Shown here: one piece after another, positions 13,758 through 20,670 of the stretch
Numbering within the stretch: position 1 is the first letter of the stretch
How the letters are laid out: every line of letters starts with the position of its first letter
NCBI GenBank assembly: GCA_035651635.1
Contig: DASRFK010000129.1
Location: 1 to 20,670, forward strand
Direction: 5' to 3'
From: JANXQE01 sp035651635
GTDB lineage: Bacteria > Verrucomicrobiota > Verrucomicrobiia > Limisphaerales > UBA8199
DNA length: 20,670 bases
The notes under the pieces: model-generated
What the model saw: only the letters and a program-made list of their open reading frames with translations
Told to the model about the DNA's origin: nothing
Database searches by the model: none
Program-made: the position numbers and the translations under genes

Positions 13758-13854
13758 AAAATACCGACCCGGGCGTGGGGGTATGGGTTCGGAGTCCCGC
13801 CTTTAGGCGGCCCGGCGTCAAACCGCCTCAAGGCCGGACTACCAAACCAAATTC

Positions 13855-13882
13855 TAAAACACGCTTCTTAGAGCGTGTTTTA
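13855..13882. terminator. Array junction hairpin 2, bidirectional terminator-like
   Basis: This is the same 11-bp perfect stem and TCTTAG loop as the first junction, formed where unit 2 meets unit 3. Confidence 0.5.
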
Positions 13883-13978
13883 AAAATACCGACCCGGGCG
13901 TGGGAGTATGGGCACGGAGTCCCGCCTTTAGGCGGTTTCGCCGCCGGCCGCTTTGAAGCGGACTACCAAACCAAATTC

Positions 13979-14006
13979 TAAAACACGCTTCTTAGAGCGT
14001 GTTTTA
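13979..14006. terminator. Array junction hairpin 3, bidirectional terminator-like
   Basis: This is the same stem and loop, formed where unit 3 meets unit 4, about 120 bp beyond the stop codon of the minus-strand GH9 gene. Confidence 0.5.
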
Positions 14007-14128
14007 AAAATACCGACCCGGGCGTAGGAGTATGGGCTCGGAGTCCCGCCTTTAGGCGGCCTGGCGTCAAACCGCCTCAAGGCCGGACTCCAAACCAAAT
14101 TCTAAAACGCGCTCTTAGATTAGGGAGC

Positions 14129-17011
14129 TTACTGGCTCTGCACCGCGCGATAAAACCGAGCGGACCCGGAGACGGGCCGTGGGTCGCTGATGGTCGACAC
14201 GCCCAAAGTGGGCAGAGCGTTCGTGGTCAGCGTCGCCCAGGTCTGAAGGTCAGTCGAAACCTGGATGAAATACGTGCTCGAGGGTTTGCCGACGAGACTG
14301 AAAGAAATCCCGCCCCCGTTCAGGACCTGGAAGTCTGTCAACTGCGCCGAGGGTTCACTGGTTACCACAATGTTGTTTGTTGCAAAAACCCGGCGTCCAT
14401 CTGGCCATTGCGCTTCCGCCTCCACCCAATAAGCTCCGGGCCCGCTTTCCGGTGTGAATGTATAGGTTGGCCCGCCAAACACGGGCTCCTGTCCGCTGGC
14501 TTCCCAAACGATCCGCGCTGATGCCAGGTTGGTGTCCGTTACGTTGAGATTGAGTGTTACCGGGACGCCCGGGGCCGTCGCACCGATGGGTCCCGCGATG
14601 GTGGCGTTCTGGGAGCGCCAGGGCTGACTTGCCAATGCCGTTCGTGCGGCGAGCCACGCGGTGGCCGCAAAGCTGCGCGCCGTATCCGTCGTCGATCCCT
14701 CAGTGGATACATTCCAATCGTCGCACCACCGGTCGTAGTACGGATAAGGTGCGGTGTCGATATAATCGCCGGGATAAACCAGGCCGCTCAACTCCCAGCC
14801 GTACGTCCAGACCGGCTGGAAACTGGGTGTGATATTGCTCTGGGGCACGCCGTCTTTGGGCAATACCCGCCGGTCATTGAGCGAGTACTGATCGACCACG
14901 TTACGCGGTCGTTTCCACCCGAGCCCCGTCACGTACGTCACGTTGACCGGGTTGCAGCCCCCTTCGAAATTCATGTTCCGCAGCACCGCATCCAAGTACG
15001 CCGGGTTGGGACTGAGTTGGTAGGCCACAGCCAGGTCGAACGCCTGTTCGGAAGAAAAATACCAGCCGCCATCACGGTAGGCCTTGGTCAGATCCGGGAA
15101 GCTGGTGCCGTAGGCATTATCTTTCGACCAACCGAGCACGTCTTCGGCGCGATTGGTAATGACGTTGATGCATTGGGCGAGGTAATCCGGTTGCACCTGG
15201 GCGGCCGCCAAACGCCCGCTGCTCACCGCGAACGCATACTCACGAATGATATTTCCATAACACACTCCCATGCGTTGCCAGCCCCATCGGAACGTGGCCT
15301 GATCGGCCGGATTGGGAAACCACTCAAAAAGCTTCTGCTGGTACTGGGCTTCGCCCGTTGCCAGGTATAGTTCGCCCGCGGCCCAGGCCAGCTCGTCGTG
15401 ATGTGTGAAATCGTCGTCGAAATGTTGGATTTTCTGATACGACCCTTCCAAGCCGAAATGTTGAATGGCGTTAGTCAGAAATTTCCAGCCCAGGATCGCC
15501 TTGGCCAGGTAACCCGCGGCTACCTGAGGGTAGGCTTGTTTGAAGCGCGAAGATGACGCGCACTGCGCCAAAGCCGCCACCGCCGCCGCGGTCGAGGCCG
15601 TATTTTTGGGCCAAACCACCTGCGGATCTCCGTTCTCGGGCAAGACGTCCATTTCGTATTCGCGGTTTTGTGGATAAACCGAATAATAGAACGCGCCGTC
15701 GGCGTCTTGCATTTTGGCGATGAAATCCGCTTCCCATTTTGCTTCCTGCAGCGCGTCGCTGATGCCATCCCCGCTTTCCGGGAGGCCCAGGTTGTCCAAC
15801 GTCCCGACCCCAAGTGAATCAACCGCAAATATCAACGTGTGCACCAGTTGCGCCCCATTATAAGTGACCCGGTTGTAATCGCCCGCTTCAAAGTGCCCGC
15901 CCGTGACCGACACCGTTCCCTGATTCACGAACGGATACAGCTGCGCTAAAGAATTCGTCAGCCCCGGCGCGCTCTGCGGTGGGTTGTCCGAATTCACCTC
16001 GCTCTCGTAATTGGACACGGTTTGCCATGTAAAAACGAACGGTGTGGAATCGTTCGTGGGGATCAGTGCCCGCGCGAAATGGTCGGTGCCGTGCGTAAAT
16101 CGGGTGTACGGCAACCACACCCTGAAGCCGCTGCGCTGCTCGAACATCCCCAGCGCGTATGTGCGCGCGAACGCCATCGCGATTCCTTCATCGATCCGGA
16201 ATGGCAACGAGGCGCCCAGGCCGGGTACAACCAGGTAGTACAAGCCCGGAGTGCTTAGCGCGGTGAAATCGGCTTCATACACGTTCTGATAAGGCGTCGG
16301 CGTGTAGTTGTAACCGGTGTCTTTGCGCAACGTCAGCGTCCCCTCGAATACGGTCGCCCCAGTGGGCACGCTGACGATTCGGAATTTATTCGTGGGGATG
16401 GCCATTTCCCCGAGGTCGCCCAGATAATAACCGACCGCAGCCGTTTTCGCATACGACGGCAGGTAACCTTCCTGGTTGACGTGCAGCGCCGGATTGAACC
16501 GCAACGCATCGGCTGTCGCGCTGAAAGCCAGATTCGTTGGCCAGAGCGTGCCGTTGTTCGAAACCTGGACGGTGGCGCCTTCCGGAATCGAGTCGCTCAG
16601 CTGCAAGTACAGGTGATTGGCGATGCGCAAATCCCACGACAATAGCGGCGCATATCGAGGCCGCCGCTTGAAGCCGATCCCCGCGATACCGGCCGGCCGG
16701 CCGGCCACCAGCACCTTCAATTGCGTGAGAGCGGGGGCGTGGAAAAGCTGCGCGTCATCCACCCAATCCCAAGTGTCAACGCGTGCCGGGTCGGGTTGCT
16801 TGGTATTGACCAGGTATAGCTCGAGCAGGTTGGGCGAGAGCACGCGAAGCGCATGGTCGCCCACTTGTGGACTTAGCACGTCCGAATCCAGCGTGAGGGC
16901 CTGACCCCAGGCGGGGACACCAAGCAATATCAGCAGGCCATAACCAAGCAGCCGCAATTCACATTTTGAGATTTTGAAGCACCTGCGCCCCAAACGGAAC
17001 GCCGCCTTCAT
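14129..17011 (-). CDS. Secreted glycoside hydrolase family 9 protein with CelD_N Ig-like domain
   Basis: From the ATG at 17011 the protein has 960 residues. A signal peptide ends near AWGQA (residue ~38). A ~130-residue N-terminal region precedes the CelD_N Ig-like domain at about 170-275 (LHVNQEGYLPSYAKTAAVG...TPGLYYLVVPG). The (alpha/alpha)6 GH9 domain spans about 278-795, with GGHFEAGDY at 371-379 (catalytic base D378), HHDELAWAAGELYLATGE near 537, CNPVNVTYVTGLG at 686-698, and NVSTEG with the likely acid E771. An Ig-like region (~804-884) and a C-terminal segment ending RFYRAVQS follow. GH9 enzymes cut beta-1,4-glucans and related polysaccharides. Oddities are E in place of the first Asp of DAGD and loss of the PHHR motif. 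The frame stays open to 17194 through three 30-bp repeats; a TTG at 16957 (MRLLGYGLLILLG) is another credible start. The 3' end meets the repeat array. Confidence 0.87.
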   Translation of the reverse strand: MKAAFRLGRRCFKISKCELRLLGYGLLILLGVPAWGQALTLDSDVLSPQVGDHALRVLSPNLLELYLVNTKQPDPARVDTWDWVDDAQLFHAPALTQLKVLVAGRPAGIAGIGFKRRPRYAPLLSWDLRIANHLYLQLSDSIPEGATVQVSNNGTLWPTNLAFSATADALRFNPALHVNQEGYLPSYAKTAAVGYYLGDLGEMAIPTNKFRIVSVPTGATVFEGTLTLRKDTGYNYTPTPYQNVYEADFTALSTPGLYYLVVPGLGASLPFRIDEGIAMAFARTYALGMFEQRSGFRVWLPYTRFTHGTDHFARALIPTNDSTPFVFTWQTVSNYESEVNSDNPPQSAPGLTNSLAQLYPFVNQGTVSVTGGHFEAGDYNRVTYNGAQLVHTLIFAVDSLGVGTLDNLGLPESGDGISDALQEAKWEADFIAKMQDADGAFYYSVYPQNREYEMDVLPENGDPQVVWPKNTASTAAAVAALAQCASSSRFKQAYPQVAAGYLAKAILGWKFLTNAIQHFGLEGSYQKIQHFDDDFTHHDELAWAAGELYLATGEAQYQQKLFEWFPNPADQATFRWGWQRMGVCYGNIIREYAFAVSSGRLAAAQVQPDYLAQCINVITNRAEDVLGWSKDNAYGTSFPDLTKAYRDGGWYFSSEQAFDLAVAYQLSPNPAYLDAVLRNMNFEGGCNPVNVTYVTGLGWKRPRNVVDQYSLNDRRVLPKDGVPQSNITPSFQPVWTYGWELSGLVYPGDYIDTAPYPYYDRWCDDWNVSTEGSTTDTARSFAATAWLAARTALASQPWRSQNATIAGPIGATAPGVPVTLNLNVTDTNLASARIVWEASGQEPVFGGPTYTFTPESGPGAYWVEAEAQWPDGRRVFATNNIVVTSEPSAQLTDFQVLNGGGISFSLVGKPSSTYFIQVSTDLQTWATLTTNALPTLGVSTISDPRPVSGSARFYRAVQSQ

Positions 17012-17081
17012 GCGGCCCACGAAACGGAACGCCGCATTCACGCGGCCCAGCAAACGGAACGCCGCATTTATGCGGCAGCGG
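16992..17081 (+). repeat. Three 30-bp tandem REP-like repeats at the 5' end of the GH9 gene
   Basis: Units at 16992-17021, 17022-17051 and 17052-17081 each read AAACGGAACGCCGC.TT.A.GCGGC plus a short spacer. The third unit forms a perfect GCCGCA-TTTA-TGCGGC hairpin. Because the period is 30 bp, the minus-strand GH9 frame reads through as [IVM][NK]AAFR repeated three times. They look like intergenic repeats rather than protein sequence. The rest of the gap to the GT39 gene (17082-17328) shows no other feature. Confidence 0.75.
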
Positions 17082-17328
17082 TTCCAAAACGTGAATCGCA
17101 GACCGAGCAGGGCAGGGCCGCTTTTCAAAACTTCTGGGCCGGCCTCGAAAAAATTCCAATCTGCGGGCTGGGCGGCGGGGCGTAGCTTTTGCATCGCTTG
17201 CTACGGTTAGGCGAGCTTGGGTTTTGGACAATACGTAGTGGGTCCCAATTACCCGGGTTAAACACCGTAGCTTGGAATCGAAACCATAACCCCCGCCGCT
17301 CTGGCGCCTCGCTGTGTCGACGCACCCG

Positions 17329-19551
17329 TTAATGCGCCTCAACTGCCTCGCTCCCCCGGCCCTTTCGTCTCTCCATTAATTCGTAGTTCCCGTAGTTTGT
17401 TCTGGTCTCAAAATTCTCGTCGATGTGACGGACCAGCGCCAAGTTGGCCACCGACCGTCCTCCCACCCAACTCCGAATCAGCCGCCGATTTCTGATCACC
17501 ACCAGGCCACGATGGCGTTGGGCCGCCTGCCAGATCCTTTCCTGGCTCTCCTCATCCAGCAGGATTATCCAGGCGCTCACGTTCAGGCTGTTGGGCGGCT
17601 CTTTCTGTGCCCAAAGATAAAAGCTGTCGAGCCCGGGCAACGTCAGGAAAGTCTCCACTTCGGGTCGAGCTAGCTCCGATACGATCTGGTGATAAACCTG
17701 GACCTCTTCGGACGTGAGCCGGATGCGCCCCGCGCCGGGCAAGTCCAGTGGTGTCAACGCGGCGTACACTTTGCCCTGGTCCAGCGTCTCGCGGCCAAAG
17801 AATACCAGCAATGCGGCCGCCCCAACGCTTTCCAGGAACCTTGCATCGAAACGCCTCCTCTCCCCCAATGATCCAAGAGCGGACTGGAGTCCGTTTCCGA
17901 GGCAAACGGCCCCGAGCACCGACAGTAACATCGAAGCCGGCACAAGCTGACTCCCCGCGACCGGGCAGGCGATCAGGGGTTGCATCACCGCGATTGCCAG
18001 CAACGCCAGCCGTCCGTTCCTCGTCCCGTCGGGCTCCCCGCGCGCCACTCCCACCAACCAGGCGAAGGGCAACATCCAAAAGTGAGGTAGCTCGTCCCGC
18101 AACGGCATCAGGGTGCTGGATCCCGTCCGCCGCAGAAAAAACTCGGCCAGCACCAGCGTTCCGAAACCGATTTGCGTTAGGGACACTATAAATTTGAACC
18201 GGCTGCTTTGCTCGAATTGCGGGCGGAACCACAGGTATGCAAGGCAACTTCCCGCTCCGGCCAGTCCCAGCAATGGTCCTAGCCAGTTGGATCGCGGCCG
18301 AATTAGAAAACTGGTCGACACCTTAGCCGGCCACCAAAACAAACCATTCGCGAGCCCATTTAAGGTCGTGCCGCGAAGCAGTATGATGCCCAGGATCAAA
18401 GCCATGACTGCGAGGCAGCTGACCAAAGCCCGGGGCCAGCTCCGCCCCGGCAGCCTTTCAGCCGGCGCCCCCAGGCACATGAGCATGGCGGCGCAGATGC
18501 CCAAGGCTAACAAACCGGCGTTGAATACTGGCAATGTCTGCACTGAGGTCGAACTCGTCTGCCACACGGCTACGGTGCAAATCACAAATCCCGTCACCAG
18601 CAGCCAGGGCATTCGGCGCGCGGGCATTTCTGCCTGCAGAAACGTCCGCTCACCACCTGACGTTAAACCTGACCCTTCGCCAGCGTCTTTTGGCGGTTCC
18701 CTGCGAACCGGAAAATCCGCGCGCTTGCGACGGCCCAGCCCGTAACTTCCCGTCACCGCCACGGCCAGGCCTGTCAGCAGGCATAATGTCCAAACAGGAG
18801 TGGCCTTGGCCGCGAGCTGCGTCCGCCACAGCATGATCGGCAGTAGGAGCATCAACACACTTAACCCCGAGGTGATGTGCGCGGCGGCTTTGGTTGGGTT
18901 GCTCACTGCGAAAAGCAGGCCCACCGGCAGCAGGATGAAAATGCCCACGTTGATTTTAGTCAGCAGAATCAGACCCGTCAGCGCCCCGATCGCCATGCCA
19001 AACCGTCGCCGCGGAATCGAATCCGCGAATGCGAAGAGCGCCGCCACCGTTGCGACCAGCACGTAAGCCAGCGCTTGCGGATGCCCTGGTTCGTTCGCGA
19101 ACGGTTCGAGAGAGCGGACGCTTACCAGCGCCACCGCCAGGCCTAATAGACGGCTGCTCGTCAGCCGATACGTCAGCACGCCATTTATCCCCGCCCCCGC
19201 CAACCAAAGGGCCAGTGTCAGAAACCGAATGCTGTCATGACCGACGGCCCAACCCGTGGTCGCGAAAAGCGCCCATTCTAAAACGTAGAACGCCGGCTGG
19301 AACGACGAGTACACCTCGTCATAGAGCGGCTTTCCTTGAAAAAAGGATTTAAGCGAAATCAGGATAAACCCTTCATCGTCGTACGGTTGGAAGCGAGAGA
19401 AGATCGTGTAATAAACGTAAGCCGTCGCCAGGGCGAGCGCGGCTAAAATGACGGCGATCCAAAACCCTGCGCCAAACCTGGTCCCGCGCCGCGCGGCGGA
19501 CGATGACACCGACGTGCTAGCGCTCGTACCGGCAACGGCACCTTCATTCAT
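17329..19551 (-). CDS. Multi-pass membrane glycosyltransferase, GT39/ArnT-like
   Basis: This 740-residue integral membrane protein has a Ser/Ala-rich cytoplasmic N-terminus, a first transmembrane helix at about 29-51 (GFWIAVILAALALATAYVYY), and the acidic motif QPYDDEGFILISLKSFFQGK at 55-74. The motif lies in the first extracytoplasmic loop, where GT-C enzymes of the PMT/ArnT class place the catalytic Asp-Glu. Around ten further hydrophobic helices follow, then a soluble C-terminal region from about 600. Family members transfer a sugar from a polyprenyl-phosphate donor to protein, lipid A or another lipid. Donor and acceptor are not predictable here. A basic cytoplasmic insertion (about 270-310, GRRKRADFPVRREPPK) separates two helices. 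The ATG at 19551 lies upstream of the hydrophobic start. It is transcribed in the same direction as GH9, but the ~317-bp gap argues against tight coupling. Confidence 0.8.
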   Translation of the reverse strand: MNEGAVAGTSASTSVSSSAARRGTRFGAGFWIAVILAALALATAYVYYTIFSRFQPYDDEGFILISLKSFFQGKPLYDEVYSSFQPAFYVLEWALFATTGWAVGHDSIRFLTLALWLAGAGINGVLTYRLTSSRLLGLAVALVSVRSLEPFANEPGHPQALAYVLVATVAALFAFADSIPRRRFGMAIGALTGLILLTKINVGIFILLPVGLLFAVSNPTKAAAHITSGLSVLMLLLPIMLWRTQLAAKATPVWTLCLLTGLAVAVTGSYGLGRRKRADFPVRREPPKDAGEGSGLTSGGERTFLQAEMPARRMPWLLVTGFVICTVAVWQTSSTSVQTLPVFNAGLLALGICAAMLMCLGAPAERLPGRSWPRALVSCLAVMALILGIILLRGTTLNGLANGLFWWPAKVSTSFLIRPRSNWLGPLLGLAGAGSCLAYLWFRPQFEQSSRFKFIVSLTQIGFGTLVLAEFFLRRTGSSTLMPLRDELPHFWMLPFAWLVGVARGEPDGTRNGRLALLAIAVMQPLIACPVAGSQLVPASMLLSVLGAVCLGNGLQSALGSLGERRRFDARFLESVGAAALLVFFGRETLDQGKVYAALTPLDLPGAGRIRLTSEEVQVYHQIVSELARPEVETFLTLPGLDSFYLWAQKEPPNSLNVSAWIILLDEESQERIWQAAQRHRGLVVIRNRRLIRSWVGGRSVANLALVRHIDENFETRTNYGNYELMERRKGRGSEAVEAH

Positions 19552-19608
19552 CTTGCAACAGATCCTAAAACCCCGGGACCTCCACGAACAACCGCAAACT
19601 TATACCAG

Positions 19609-19773
19609 TTTGGAGTCCCGCCTTCAGCCGGTGCCCGCCCCAGTTTGGAGTCCCGGCTTTAGCCGGCACGATCCGAAAAAAGAGCGCACCTAAGATCTCC
19701 TGTTGTTCCAGTTGTGGAGTCGGTTTGCAGTCCCGGCTTTAGCCGGCTTCAGCCAGGCTTCAGCCGGGACTCC
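19609..19773. repeat. REP cluster downstream of the RAYT gene
   Basis: Four REP-like hairpins lie here: 19612-19630 (imperfect), 19647-19666 (GGAGTCCCGGCTTTAGCCGG), 19727-19746 (same stem, head GCAG), and an inverted copy near 19754-19773 (...CAGCCGGGACTCC). The segment 19647-19699 matches 20483-20535 at 50 of 53 positions. These are the classical surroundings of a RAYT gene: GGAG-headed hairpins in both orientations. Confidence 0.85.
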
Positions 19774-19795
19774 ACCGATTCCAAACCGCACGGAT

Positions 19796-20416
19796 TCAGA
19801 GTTCAGGCGCGTCCCACGCTTTGCCGTAATCGCGAACCGGGTGGGCTCGCCAACGGCGCTCAGCTTCCTGCCGTCCCACAGCCGCAAGATACTCGCGGGC
19901 GCTGCTCCAGGGCCAATCCGTCCAAAGTTGGACGTAGCCATGGTGCACCGGATTGTGCTGAACGTAATTGAGAGTGGCCCAAAAATGTCCGTCAGACCGC
20001 ATAGCGCGTTCGACGGCCCTATGGAAAACCTGTCGTCCGCGTTTGCTCTCTTCACCGTTCCAAGCGTGCGCCGTACGGCCGTGCAGTCTTCCGAGTTCCC
20101 AAAGAACTCGCAATACATTATCCGTTTGTACCAGGACGTGGTAATGGTTTGGCAGCAAACACCAAGCAATCACACGCTCGACACACCCTGCTAAACTGTT
20201 GAGTAAGTTTGCGGCAAAATCTTCCATGCGCTCCGGGCTCCGGCCAATGTACGGACAATGCTCGTAGCACGCAGCGGCGATATGGAACCGCTTGTGAAAG
20301 GCGTCTCGACGATGTGGTGGTGCGTGCCATGGGTGATGAACTCTCTTGCGCCAGGTTAGAATTTCGACGCGTTGCTCCGGCGTAAGCCTTCGCCATAGAT
20401 AAGATGCCCTGCTCAC
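19796..20416 (-). CDS. REP-associated tyrosine transposase (RAYT, Y1_Tnp/IS200-like)
   Basis: This 206-residue protein has the HUH nuclease motif at residues 91-93 (LLPNHYHVLVQT) and the catalytic tyrosine Y151 in LNYVQHNPVHHGYV, the standard RAYT signature. A WPWSSAREY segment (168-176) follows, typical of RAYTs. These single-domain Y1 enzymes cut single-stranded DNA at REP hairpins next to a GTAG/GGAG head and are thought to have spread REPs. Most are single-copy domesticated genes, not active insertion sequences. The N-terminal ~60 residues (LWRRLTPEQRVEILTWRKRV) are an extension before the usual 'Y.vt...' start. The start is a GTG at 20416 with no clear ribosome site; an in-frame stop lies just upstream. 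REP hairpins of the CCGGC/GCCGG type flank both sides, which fits this enzyme acting on that subfamily. Confidence 0.9.
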   Translation of the reverse strand: MSRASYLWRRLTPEQRVEILTWRKRVHHPWHAPPHRRDAFHKRFHIAAACYEHCPYIGRSPERMEDFAANLLNSLAGCVERVIAWCLLPNHYHVLVQTDNVLRVLWELGRLHGRTAHAWNGEESKRGRQVFHRAVERAMRSDGHFWATLNYVQHNPVHHGYVQLWTDWPWSSAREYLAAVGRQEAERRWRAHPVRDYGKAWDAPEL

Positions 20417-20482
20417 ATAAAAATCATACTAGATGATTTTCTAATGGACAGATTTTTTCACCAAACCCAAGCACGTCAGTTA

Positions 20483-20670
20483 GGAGTCCCGGCTTTAGCC
20501 GGTACGATCCGAAAAAAGAGCGCACGTAAGACCTCCTGTCGGTCCAGTTCCCGCGTTGCACCGCCTGAAGGCGGGACTCCAAACTGGGCGGGCACCGGCT
20601 AAAGCCGGAGTCAGTTTGGAGTCCCGGCTTTAGCCGGTACGATCCGAAAAAAGAGCGCACGTAAGACCTC
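20483..20670. repeat. REP cluster and 53-bp direct repeat upstream of the RAYT gene
   Basis: Plus-orientation REPs lie at 20483-20502 and 20618-20637, each followed by the same tail (TACGATCCGAAAAAAGAGCG...). The blocks 20483-20535 and 20618-20670 are identical over 53 bp, and the second runs off the window. Between them are an inverted REP of the other subfamily (CCGCCTGAAGGCGGGACTCC, 20561-20580) and an inverted partial CCGGCTAAAGCCGG (20595-20608). Confidence 0.85.

Larger units (their letters stand above)
13623..14118 (+). mobile_element. Four-copy tandem array of the 120-bp repeat element (A-B-A-B)
   Basis: Four units of 118-119 bp start at 13623, 13747, 13872 and 13996 (period 124-125 bp, spacer TCTTAG). 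Each runs AGCGTGTTTTAAAAATACCG, a G-rich segment, REP (GGAGTCCCGCCTTTAGGCGG), an inverted partner, then TTCTAAAACACGCT. Units 1 and 3 share one middle (TTTCGCCGCCGGCCGCTTTG) and units 2 and 4 another (GTCAAACCGCCTCAAGGCCG), so the array is a duplicated ~249-bp dimer. It fills the space between the convergent phosphatase and GH9 genes, starting 22 bp after one stop and ending about 10 bp from the other. Confidence 0.85.

Noticed and set aside
13623..14118. Possible CRISPR array
   Set aside because: Repeats of 36-38 bp or 124 bp occur here and in neighbouring blocks, but the would-be spacers are themselves repeated, the units are palindromic BIME-like elements, and no cas gene is present.
14129..18000. 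Polysaccharide utilisation locus or cellulosome
   Set aside because: Only one GH9 gene and one GT39-like gene are present. There are no SusC/D, scaffoldin or further carbohydrate-active genes, and the GH9 protein has no dockerin.
19796..20416. Complete IS200/IS605 insertion sequence
   Set aside because: There is no TnpB/IscB gene, and the surroundings are REP hairpins with GGAG heads rather than IS200 ends. A RAYT is the better reading.

Overview
The window looks like a chromosomal segment of a Verrucomicrobiota bacterium, most likely of the Pedosphaeraceae/Limisphaerales type. This is inferred from three things: GC-rich DNA packed with short palindromic intergenic repeats, large exported proteins ending in the 'RFYRV'-type C-terminal segment, and a 'DGIPDAW...DADGDGANNWQEYLAGTDP' linker. 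No rRNA or other phylogenetic marker is present, so the assignment is an inference.

Layout. Positions 1-755 hold the 3' part of a class-V aminotransferase/cysteine desulfurase-like gene, convergent with an HNH endonuclease gene (799-1419, minus). The 480 bp between that gene and a LysR-type regulator (1900-2778, plus) carry a nested palindromic insertion: a 120-bp MITE-like element sits inside an older inverted-repeat element. Positions 3008-11706 form a long plus-strand block: pilM, pilN-, pilO- and pilP-like genes, a PilQ/GspD-type secretin, and a 1226-aa exported beta-propeller protein with cohesin-like, dockerin-like and calcium-motif segments. The block ends in a strong intrinsic terminator. 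The inner-membrane platform proteins (PilM/N/O/P) would couple to the outer-membrane secretin to assemble a type IV pilus or pseudopilus. The large protein may be a secreted client or a surface/pilus-tip accessory; that link is positional only.

Positions 11771-14118 alternate small genes (DUF971; a GmhB/HisB-like HAD phosphatase), a C-terminal gene remnant and four blocks of the same repeat family. The last block is a four-copy tandem array whose junctions form perfect bidirectional terminator-like hairpins between two convergent genes. Positions 14129-17011 (minus) encode a secreted GH9-family glycoside hydrolase with an Ig-like CelD_N domain. Positions 17329-19551 (minus) encode a multi-pass GT39-like membrane glycosyltransferase. 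Positions 19796-20416 (minus) encode a REP-associated tyrosine transposase (RAYT) flanked on both sides by REP hairpins and by long direct repeats.

The main discovery signal is the repeat system. Several REP subfamilies share a head (GGAG, or GGAA in one) and a TTTA/TTCA loop but have different stems. One subfamily surrounds a RAYT gene. Another is carried inside a ~120-bp element with terminal inverted repeats that appears as a single copy with a 5-bp direct repeat, as copies with internal 36-38-bp expansions, and as an A-B-A-B tandem array next to gene 3' ends.
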